This document shows, one piece after another, positions 1-8,241 of a DNA stretch of 64,000 bases. Within the stretch, counting starts at the first letter, position 1, and each line of letters begins with the position of its first letter. The notes under the pieces were generated by a model. It had not been told where the DNA came from. It saw only the letters and a list, made by a program, of their open reading frames with translations, and ran no database searches. The position numbers and the translations under genes were made by a program. Source of the DNA: Planobispora rosea (GTDB lineage Bacteria > Actinomycetota > Actinomycetes > Streptosporangiales > Streptosporangiaceae); the NCBI RefSeq assembly GCF_014648175.1, contig NZ_BMQP01000006.1, positions 62,001 to 126,000 on the forward strand. The letters run 5' to 3'.

Positions 1-452
1 TCGCCGATCACCCGCACACCGCGCGCGTTGGGCGCCCAGACGGAGAAGGCCGTGCCCTCCACGTCCTCGTGCCGCATGATCCGCGCGCCGAGGACCTCCC
101 AGAGCCGCTCGTGCCGTCCCTCGCCGATCAGGTGCAGGTCCACCTCGCCCAGCGTGGGCCAGTGCCGATAGGGGTCGGCCGCCTCGTACGGCTCCGACCC
201 GTCGTAGGCGATCCTGAGCCGGTAGTCGGGGACCTTGTCCAGCCCGGGGATGGTGACCGCGAACACCCCGTGGGCGACGTGCTCCATGTCGTGCGCCTCG
301 TCGCCGACGATCGCCTGTACCCGCTGCGCCAGTGGCCGCAGCGCTCTGATGGTCACACCGTCGGGGCCGGGATGCGCCCCGAGGATCGAGTGCGGGTCGT
401 GGTGCGCCCCGCCGGCCAGCCGATCCAGGTCCAGATCCAGATGCACGCTCAT
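1..452 (-). CDS. glgB: 1,4-alpha-glucan branching enzyme GlgB (5' part only)
   Basis: This is the N-terminal ~150 residues of glycogen branching enzyme; the gene runs off the left edge of the window. The enzyme transfers alpha-1,4 glucan segments to make alpha-1,6 branches. The translation starts MSVHLDLDLDRLAGGAHHDP and includes HHDPHSILGAHP, typical of the GlgB N1 carbohydrate-binding domain. It then enters the second N-terminal domain (FSVWAPNARGVRVIG). The catalytic GH13 domain is outside the window. The ATG at 452 is chosen because the nearby ATG at 459 is out of frame. It lies downstream of maltokinase and treS, from which it is separated by the amine-oxidase-like pair. Family call is firm; only the 5' part can be judged. 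Confidence 0.9.
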   Translation of the reverse strand, partial: MSVHLDLDLDRLAGGAHHDPHSILGAHPGPDGVTIRALRPLAQRVQAIVGDEAHDMEHVAHGVFAVTIPGLDKVPDYRLRIAYDGSEPYEAADPYRHWPTLGEVDLHLIGEGRHERLWEVLGARIMRHEDVEGTAFSVWAPNARGVRVIG

Positions 453-559
453 GGGTCATTGACTCCCGTAGGTCGATATTCCCTAACCCTGCCCGCCTGT
501 GGGCATTCAACCCACTCCACGCGGGGCATGCCAAGCAAGATCTTTGCTGGGAGTTTCGA

Positions 560-1789
560 TCAGCGGGGGTTCTCGGCCATCGCGTCACGCGGGGTGATGC
601 GGAAACCTTGCCAGTGGGTGGGCATGGGGTCGGCGTCCTCGTCGCGGGCGACGTGGTGGTAGCTCACGTTGACCCAGAGTACGGGGTCGGTGAGCCGCTG
701 GCCGGTCACGTAGCGGTCGACGCTGGCGGCGCAGCCGGGCGCGGGGTTGGCGCTGGCCAGGCGCTCGCACGCGCGGTACTGGGTCACGTAGAGGTCGGCC
801 CGGGTGAACGCCTCGTCGGCGGGGCCCCGGTACCGCGCGCTGTCGGAGTTGCCGATCTCCCAGGAGATCCGGTGCCCGTCGGCGTTGCGGCTCTCGGTGT
901 CGACCACCCGCCACCACCGGGCCGGGGCGGTGACGGCCTTGGCCTCCTTGGTGAAGACGGTGCGGGAGAGCGTGCGCTTGGCCGTTCCGGAGCCGGGGAA
1001 GTCGTACTGCTCGACGACGTCGTTCTTGCGGCCGTCGACGTCGAAGTCGAGCCGCCAGAAGATGTTGTGGGTGTGGCTCTGCTCGATGTGCGTGTTGCCC
1101 GCCCTGGTCGGCCAGCCGTGCTCGGGGCCGGTGTCGAAGCCGGACAGCGAGCCGGTCGCGCCCACGCGCGGAGTGATCGCCCCGTCGTCGGAGAAGGCCC
1201 ATTCGACCAGGTAGGTGTACCAGCCGATCTGGAAGGCGGAGTAGACGACCAGCTCGCGGCCCTGGGCGGAGAGGTTCGGCTCGCCGGGCCGCGACTTCAG
1301 GTAGCCGTGGCCGCGCGAGCGGGTGGTCACGCACACGAACCGTTCACGGCGCTCGCCGCCGGGGCAGTCGGCGGAGGCCAGCGTGACGGCGTTCTCGCCG
1401 AGGGTGCCGATGTCGTGGAAGCGCGGCTCGCCGCTGTCGTAGGGGACATGGATCTGGGCCAGCGCCGTGCTGCGGAGCACCTTGATCGGCCTGCCGCGGG
1501 GCGGGGTGTAGGTGACGCCGGTGAGGGTGAGGCCCTCGATGACGCGCATCTCCCAGCAGAGCCGCCAGCGCGCGCCGTTCGGCAGGACCTGGTCGATGAG
1601 GTACGGCGAGCCGCACGCGGGCTCGGGCGCGGCGGGGGCGGAGACTCCGGCGGATGTGAGGGCTCCGGCGGAGGTGGAGGTGGAGGCGGGGGCTCCGGCG
1701 GGCGTGAGGGCTCCGGCGGGAGCGGCGGCGCCGCAGGTGACGAGCAGGGCGCAGGACAACAGCGCGGCCGGGAACACGGAGAGCCGCAC
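560..1789 (-). CDS. Copper amine oxidase catalytic-domain-like secreted protein, degenerate cofactor motif
   Basis: About 409 residues with an N-terminal signal peptide (MRLSVFPAALLSCALLVTCG) and an Ala/Ser/Thr linker. The rest resembles the catalytic domain of copper amine oxidases. Three copper-ligand histidines appear to be kept (HTH at residues 239-241, and the HH before VARDEDADPMP), as does an Asp (D126, FHDIG) at the catalytic-base position. The cofactor motif, normally Asn-Tyr-Asp/Glu-Tyr, reads Trp-Tyr-Thr-Tyr around Y191: the tyrosine remains but its neighbours are changed. The preceding gene ends inside this gene's start region; I prefer the GTG at 1789 because the AAGGA site is 8 nt away, whereas the overlapping GTG at 1795 is only 2 nt from it. 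Oxidase activity is doubtful; it could be a binding or structural homologue. Confidence 0.65.
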   Translation of the reverse strand: MRLSVFPAALLSCALLVTCGAAAPAGALTPAGAPASTSTSAGALTSAGVSAPAAPEPACGSPYLIDQVLPNGARWRLCWEMRVIEGLTLTGVTYTPPRGRPIKVLRSTALAQIHVPYDSGEPRFHDIGTLGENAVTLASADCPGGERRERFVCVTTRSRGHGYLKSRPGEPNLSAQGRELVVYSAFQIGWYTYLVEWAFSDDGAITPRVGATGSLSGFDTGPEHGWPTRAGNTHIEQSHTHNIFWRLDFDVDGRKNDVVEQYDFPGSGTAKRTLSRTVFTKEAKAVTAPARWWRVVDTESRNADGHRISWEIGNSDSARYRGPADEAFTRADLYVTQYRACERLASANPAPGCAASVDRYVTGQRLTDPVLWVNVSYHHVARDEDADPMPTHWQGFRITPRDAMAENPR

Positions 1790-1791
1790 GG

Positions 1792-2469
1792 TCACCGTCC
1801 TTCCAGGGTGAGGATCTTCTCGGCGGACAGGTCGACGACGATCCGGGTGGTGTCCGGCCAGGTGGCGTCCGGCAGCCGGACCAGCAGCCGTACGCACCGG
1901 TGGGTCGCGCACGCCCCGGCGCCCCTGTGCGCCGGGCGCGGCGTGTAGACGAGGGCGCGCAGGCCCAGGTCGGACGCCGACCGCAGGGGCCTGCCCGCGG
2001 CCCGGGCGTAGGCGGCGCGGATCCGCCCGCCGTGCGCCCGGTCGGCCAGGAGCAGCTCGGCCGCGCGTTCCCCCTCCGCCCTCGACGGCGGCGGTTGCGC
2101 GCCCCGGCCCGCCCGTTCGGCGACCACCCTGCCCTCGGCGAGGTCCACGGTCCGCACGATGAACCGGTTGGCGGCGTAGTCGTAGATGTAGGCGTCGGCC
2201 CGGCGGCGGTCCTCGGCCGCCTTGTCGTCGCCGCGCTCGATGTAGAGGAGCTCGACCTGCCCGGTCGTCATGCGCCTGCGCAACGTCGCCGAGGCGATCT
2301 CGCTCGCCCGGGAGATCTCCTCGCCGGTCAGCGGGTCCGCCGGGGAGGGCGTCCGGAGCGGGGAGCGGGCCGCCTGCGGCCCCTGTTCCCCGGAGACCAG
2401 GAACAGCGAGCCCGCCAGGGCCATCGCGCCCGCTCCCGCGAGCACCATGACGATCCGTCCCCATCCCAT
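1792..2469 (-). CDS. Copper amine oxidase N2/N3-domain-like anchored protein
   Basis: 225 residues with an N-terminal hydrophobic segment (residues ~5-26, IVMVLAGAGAMALAGSLFLV) acting as signal or anchor. The body matches the small N2/N3 domains that precede the catalytic domain in copper amine oxidases: PLTGEEISRAS near the start, then a beta-rich region ending VVDLSAEKILTLEGR, like the VVDL..G.V pattern of N3. It has a good ribosome site (AAGGAG before ATG 2469) and abuts or overlaps the catalytic-domain-like gene, so the two look like one oxidase split into two translationally coupled polypeptides. The first TGA is clean and the downstream half has its own signal peptide. That argues for a genuine two-gene arrangement rather than a sequencing frameshift. 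Domain call is by eye, moderate confidence. Confidence 0.55.
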   Translation of the reverse strand: MGWGRIVMVLAGAGAMALAGSLFLVSGEQGPQAARSPLRTPSPADPLTGEEISRASEIASATLRRRMTTGQVELLYIERGDDKAAEDRRRADAYIYDYAANRFIVRTVDLAEGRVVAERAGRGAQPPPSRAEGERAAELLLADRAHGGRIRAAYARAAGRPLRSASDLGLRALVYTPRPAHRGAGACATHRCVRLLVRLPDATWPDTTRIVVDLSAEKILTLEGR

Positions 2470-2479
2470 ACCCGCTCCT

Positions 2480-2511
2480 TACTCTTCGCTTGTTTTCGTA
2501 AGCGAAGAGTA
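2480..2511. promoter_or_regulatory. 12-bp inverted repeat before the amine-oxidase-like pair
   Basis: A perfect inverted repeat, TACTCTTCGCTT / AAGCGAAGAGTA with an 8-nt spacer, lies directly upstream of the AAGGAG ribosome site of the gene starting at 2469. It could be an operator for a dimeric regulator or a hairpin in the 5' leader that limits access to the ribosome site. There is no regulator gene beside it. The rest of the 164-bp gap to the maltokinase stop shows nothing else recognisable. Confidence 0.55.
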
Positions 2512-2633
2512 GTAGTTTGTTGGGTACTCGGCGGGCAAATCAGGAATCGCGAGCGGTCGACGGAGGGCCGGACGCCACAGGGTCCAGCAGGGGAGGGAGA
2601 GGACCCGGCAGGGGGGCGGGCAGAGGCCAGGCG

Positions 2634-3962
2634 TCAGAGGTTCGCGGGTGCCCCGGGGTCGAAGGCGGAGAGCGGGATGGGCAGCCAGGAGGGCCGGTTG
2701 CGTGCCTCGTAGACCACCTCGTAGACCGCCTTGGCCAGTTCCAGGGCGCGCAGCAGTACGGCGTCCTCGCCGTGCAGGCGTCCGCCGCCCGCGGAGTAGC
2801 CCGCCAGGAAGGACGAACGGTTGAGCTCGGCCCACTCGACGGCGCGGGGCAGGAGCTGCTCGGCGTCGGGATGGTCGGCCAGCAGGTGGCGGGCCGCGTA
2901 GTCGAAGGAGCGGAGCATCCCGGCCACGTCGCGCAGCGGGGAGGCCAGGGCGCGGCGTTCGGCGAGGGGCTGGCCCGGTTCGCCCTCGAAGTCGAGGATG
3001 ACCCAGTCCGTCGGGGTGCGCATCACCTGGCCGAGGTGATAGTCGCCGTGGACGCGCTGGACCGGGACCTTGTGGGCCACGTCGCAGACCCGCTGGTAGG
3101 CCTCCTCGATGACGGGGGCGTGCCGGGCGAGCTCGGGGACCTCGGCGACGGCCTGGGTCAGGCGGCGGCGCTGGTCCTCGACCAGATGCGTGATCTCCTG
3201 CGGTTCCATCACGCCGGTCGGGAACGCCGAGGCCAGCTCCTGGTGGACCTCCGCGGTGGCCGTGCCCAGGCGGAAGGACTCGGCGCTGAAGTCGCCGCCG
3301 GCGTCGGAGGCCGAGGCGTCCAGCGAGGCGTACAGGTCGCGGACGCTCGCCAGGGCCAGGGCCCAGCCGTCGTTGGAGTTGGACAGGAACTCCTGGGTCA
3401 TCGCGAGCGTGGTGGTCTCGCCGTCGAGGTCCGTCTCGATCCAGCCGTACGGCTGCGCGATGTGGGCGGCCTTGCGCCGCGCCAGCGCGCTGACGATCTC
3501 CAGTTCGGGGTTGACTCCCGGGATCAGGCGGCGGAACAGCTTGCAGATGTAGGCGTCGCCGTACACCAGGGAGGTGTTGGACTGCTCGGCGCCCAGCACC
3601 AGGCTCCGCTGTCCGGTGTCGATGTGCACGTCCTCCAGGTGGCGGAAGCGCAGCGGGCCGATGTCGCGCCCGTCGGCCATCGCCTGCAGCAGGATGCCGG
3701 TGAGGTCGGCGTCGTGGGTCGCGTCGTACAGGCCCTCGCCGATCGTCGCGTGCCGGAGCTTGTCCGGCATGTCATATTCGCAGCAGCCAAGCAGGATCTG
3801 GTAGCGGTCGCGCGTCCCGGCCTGGTGAACGGAGACGATCAGGTGACGCAGGCCGGGGGCGAGCTCGACGTCCGAATCGATCGTGAGTCCGTCGACCGGG
3901 CGGCCCTTACCGGCGAACCAGCGCTGGTGCCCTATCCAACCGGTAAGGAGCTCGGTCAACAT
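2634..3962 (-). CDS. mak: Maltokinase
   Basis: 442 residues. Maltokinase phosphorylates maltose with ATP to alpha-maltose 1-phosphate, the donor used by GlgE. The N-terminus MLTELLTGWIGHQRWFAGKGR is typical of the family, and the aminoglycoside-phosphotransferase-like catalytic centre is visible (HGDYHLGQV then ILDFEGEP). The ATG at 3962 is chosen because a GGAGG site 7 nt upstream, inside the end of treS, fits it; a longer in-frame extension upstream would overlap treS. It begins 2 nt after the treS stop, so the two are translationally coupled. Together with TreS and GlgE it converts trehalose to linear alpha-glucan. Confidence 0.93.
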   Translation of the reverse strand: MLTELLTGWIGHQRWFAGKGRPVDGLTIDSDVELAPGLRHLIVSVHQAGTRDRYQILLGCCEYDMPDKLRHATIGEGLYDATHDADLTGILLQAMADGRDIGPLRFRHLEDVHIDTGQRSLVLGAEQSNTSLVYGDAYICKLFRRLIPGVNPELEIVSALARRKAAHIAQPYGWIETDLDGETTTLAMTQEFLSNSNDGWALALASVRDLYASLDASASDAGGDFSAESFRLGTATAEVHQELASAFPTGVMEPQEITHLVEDQRRRLTQAVAEVPELARHAPVIEEAYQRVCDVAHKVPVQRVHGDYHLGQVMRTPTDWVILDFEGEPGQPLAERRALASPLRDVAGMLRSFDYAARHLLADHPDAEQLLPRAVEWAELNRSSFLAGYSAGGGRLHGEDAVLLRALELAKAVYEVVYEARNRPSWLPIPLSAFDPGAPANL

Positions 3963-3964
3963 GG

Positions 3965-5668
<1,704 letters not shown>

Positions 5669-5716
5669 GTGGACTCCCCGCCTGCTGTGCCTGGGGCCGG
5701 ACCGCGTCCGGCCGGT

Positions 5717-7867
5717 TTACCTGTGGGTGGCCGCCGCCGTGCGCAGAGTGAAGATGTGCGCCGGATGGATGTGGGGATCGAGGCGCACGTAGTTCGACTG
5801 CCGCCAGCGGTACGACTCGCCGGACAGTTCGTCGTCGACGACGAACTCGGCGTTCCAGTCGAGACCGAGGGCGGGCATGTCGAGAGACACCGTGGCCTCG
5901 TGGGTGTGGTGCGGATCGAGATTGACGACTGCCAGAACGACGTCGCCCAGGCCGTGCCGTCGTGAGGCCGTGTCGTGGGAGCCGGGCAGGCGCTTGGAGA
6001 AGCAGACCATGTCCGGGTGGTCGACGCTGTGGAACCGTAGATTACGCAATTCCTGCAGCGCGGGGTGCGCTCTTCTGAACAAATTCAGCCGCGTGATGAG
6101 CGGCGCCAGGCTGCGCCCTTCTCGTTCCGCTTCGAGCCAGTTGCGTGGTCTGTACTGATATTTCTCACTATCGAGGTATTCTTCGCTGCCCGGACGGACC
6201 GGGATATTTTCCCCCAGCTCATACCCGGCGTACATGCCCCAGGTCGGCGACGTCAGGGTCGCGAGGATCGCCCGGATGCGGAATGCGGGAATTCCGCCGT
6301 GCTGGAGGTACTCATGAAGGATGTCGGGAGTATTGACGAAAAGGTTCGGCCGGAGGAAATGTGATGTCTCCTGGGAGAGCTCGCTCAGGTAGGTCTCGAC
6401 GTCCTGCTTGGAGTTCTTCCACGTGTAGTACGTGTATGACTGGTGGAAGCCGATCTTGGCCAGCGTCTGCATCATCGCCGGACGGGTGAACGCCTCCGAC
6501 AGGAACAGCACGTCCGGGTCGGTCCCGTGGATGTCGCCCAGCAGCCGCTCCCAGAACGCCACCGGTTTGGTGTGCGGGTTGTCCACCCGGAAGATCCGTA
6601 CGCCGTGGTCCATCCAGACCTTCACCACCCGCTTGACCTCGGCGTAGATGCCCTCCGGGTCGTTGTCGAAGTTGAGCGGGTAGATGTCCTGGTACTTCTT
6701 CGGCGGGTTCTCCGCGTACGCGATCGAGCCGTCGGCGCGGATGTTGAACCACTCCGGGTGCTCCTTGACCCACGGATGATCGGGCGAGCACTGCAGGGCC
6801 AGGTCCAGGGCGACCTCCATACCCAGCTCGCGGGTCCTGGCCACGAAGGCGTCGAAGTCCTCGAAGGTGCCCAGGTCCGGGTGGATCGCGTCGTGCCCGC
6901 CGTCCTCCGAGCCGATCGCCCACGGCGAGCCCGGGTCGTCGGGCTCGGGGGTCAGCGTGTTGTTGCGCCCCTTGCGGAAGCTCTGCCCGATCGGGTGGAT
7001 CGGCGGCAGGTAGACGACGTCGAAGCCCATCCGCGCCACGGCGGGCAGCCGTTCGGCCGCCGTGACGAACGTGCCGGACTTCGGGCTGGCGCCCGGCTCG
7101 ACGACCGCGCCCTCCGAGCGGGGGAAGAACTCGTACCAGGACCCGAACAGCGCCCGGCGCCGGTGCACCAGGACCGTGTGCTTGGCCGACTTGGTCACCA
7201 GGTCGCGCAGCGGATGGGCGCGGAGCAGCTCGGCCGTCTCGGGCAGCTGGGCGACCGCGAACCGCGCCCGCGGGTCGAGGGAGTCGTCGCGGAGCTTGGC
7301 CGCCACGGCCTGGAAGGCCGCTCGGTGCCCGCACGGGCCGCCCGCGCCCCTGCGCCCCTCTGCGTTCCCGGGAGCGCTGTTCCCGGGAGCGCCGTTCCCG
7401 AGCGCGCCGCCCCCGGGGGCCTCGCCGTTCTCGTCCTCGTCGGCGTTGCCGTACCGGGCGGCGCAGTCTCCGGGCCGTACGGCCTTCGCCGCGCGCTCGA
7501 ACAGCCGCGCGCCCTCCTCGCACATCAGGTCCGCGTCGATGTCGCGCGGGATCTTGATGCCCGCGTCGTGCAGCCAGGTGGCGATGGGATCGCTCCACGC
7601 CTCGATGCGGAAGTGCCACGTGCCCTCGGTGGGCAGGGTCACCTCCACGCCCCAGCGATCGGTTCCGGGAGCCAGCTCGCGCATGGGCAGCAGGGGGCCG
7701 CGTTTGCCGTCCGGGCCGATCAGCACGGCTCCGGCGGCCACCGCGTCGTGTCCCTCGCGGAACACGACGGCAGTGATCTCGAAGGTCTCACCCGCGGCGG
7801 CCTTGGCGGGACGGCGCCCGCAGTCGACGGTGGGGTGAATGTCCTGGATAGGGATTCGTCCGATCAT
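5717..7867 (-). CDS. glgE: Alpha-1,4-glucan:maltose-1-phosphate maltosyltransferase
   Basis: 716 residues. GlgE transfers maltosyl units from maltose 1-phosphate to the end of alpha-1,4-glucans. An N-terminal beta-rich domain is followed by the GH13 barrel with FRVDNPHTKP (nucleophile D429) and FLSEAF (acid/base E458), and by GQSFRKGRNN, typical of the family. Residues ~140-177 contain a low-complexity Gly/Asn/Ala/Pro insertion in the N-terminal domain made by three ~15-bp DNA repeats; the family does not normally have it. It is the first gene of the glgE-treS-mak block and diverges from glgP. Function is clear; whether the insertion alters the enzyme is unknown. Confidence 0.95.
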   Translation of the reverse strand: MIGRIPIQDIHPTVDCGRRPAKAAAGETFEITAVVFREGHDAVAAGAVLIGPDGKRGPLLPMRELAPGTDRWGVEVTLPTEGTWHFRIEAWSDPIATWLHDAGIKIPRDIDADLMCEEGARLFERAAKAVRPGDCAARYGNADEDENGEAPGGGALGNGAPGNSAPGNAEGRRGAGGPCGHRAAFQAVAAKLRDDSLDPRARFAVAQLPETAELLRAHPLRDLVTKSAKHTVLVHRRRALFGSWYEFFPRSEGAVVEPGASPKSGTFVTAAERLPAVARMGFDVVYLPPIHPIGQSFRKGRNNTLTPEPDDPGSPWAIGSEDGGHDAIHPDLGTFEDFDAFVARTRELGMEVALDLALQCSPDHPWVKEHPEWFNIRADGSIAYAENPPKKYQDIYPLNFDNDPEGIYAEVKRVVKVWMDHGVRIFRVDNPHTKPVAFWERLLGDIHGTDPDVLFLSEAFTRPAMMQTLAKIGFHQSYTYYTWKNSKQDVETYLSELSQETSHFLRPNLFVNTPDILHEYLQHGGIPAFRIRAILATLTSPTWGMYAGYELGENIPVRPGSEEYLDSEKYQYRPRNWLEAEREGRSLAPLITRLNLFRRAHPALQELRNLRFHSVDHPDMVCFSKRLPGSHDTASRRHGLGDVVLAVVNLDPHHTHEATVSLDMPALGLDWNAEFVVDDELSGESYRWRQSNYVRLDPHIHPAHIFTLRTAAATHR
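7365..7409. repeat. Three 15-bp tandem repeats inside glgE
   Basis: Units begin ttcccgggagcgctg, ttcccgggagcgccg and ttcccgagcgcgccg. On the coding (minus) strand they encode the GNGAPGNSAPGN stretch. The reading frame is kept because the unit is a multiple of three. Similar in-frame expansions occur in the alcohol dehydrogenase, fbpC and kinase genes of this window. Confidence 0.8.
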
Positions 7868-8191
7868 CGCGTCTCACGGTAGCGACGGCACACCCGGTAC
7901 CGCCGGGAGATTTGGGGCAAGAAAGACCCTTTGCTTCTTCAGCATCCCTTTGACCGACCTCCGGGCAAGGCGAAGCCCTGCCCCTGACGGAAGGCCTCCG
8001 GGGACAGAACGTGTGGCTCGTACGTTGGGTTGCCCCAATAGTCGCTCTTCATGCCCTCGCTTCGGAAGAGCCGCGGTCTTTCTGCCTCCGGAGTGTTGTT
8101 CTGTACCCGGACGCCCTCACGATGCCCCGCCACGTGGGTGATGTCGGCGTGCCGTGTTTGGAAGCGATCGATAGCGGTGAGGGGGAGACGC
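7868..8191. promoter_or_regulatory. Divergent intergenic region between glgE and glgP
   Basis: This gap must hold the promoters for both divergent operons. A hairpin with one mismatch (GGGCAAGGC/GCCCTGCCC, 7963-7983) lies in the presumed glgE leader. I do not see a convincing pair of -35/-10 boxes, and no additional protein-coding gene is supported apart from the short leader ORF described next. Confidence 0.4.
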
Positions 8192-8230
8192 GTGAGCATT
8201 CTGGTCGCCGTCGTGGCGTTGAGTAACTAG
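8192..8230 (+). CDS. Putative 12-residue leader peptide before glgP
   Basis: GTG-started ORF encoding MSILVAVVALSN, preceded at good spacing by a strong ribosome site (GAGGGGGAG). It ends 11 nt before the glgP GTG, which itself has only a weak ribosome site. Translation of this peptide could therefore feed ribosomes to glgP or act as a regulatory leader. No homologue is known to me, and conservation is the only fair test. Confidence 0.35.
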   Translation: MSILVAVVALSN

Positions 8231-8241
8231 GGTCTGACAGC

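Noticed and set aside
560-2464. One 634-codon open frame spanning both oxidase-like genes
   Set aside because: Its N-terminal half is the wrong frame of the upstream gene, which has clear domain character and a good ribosome site; the downstream half has its own signal peptide and start.
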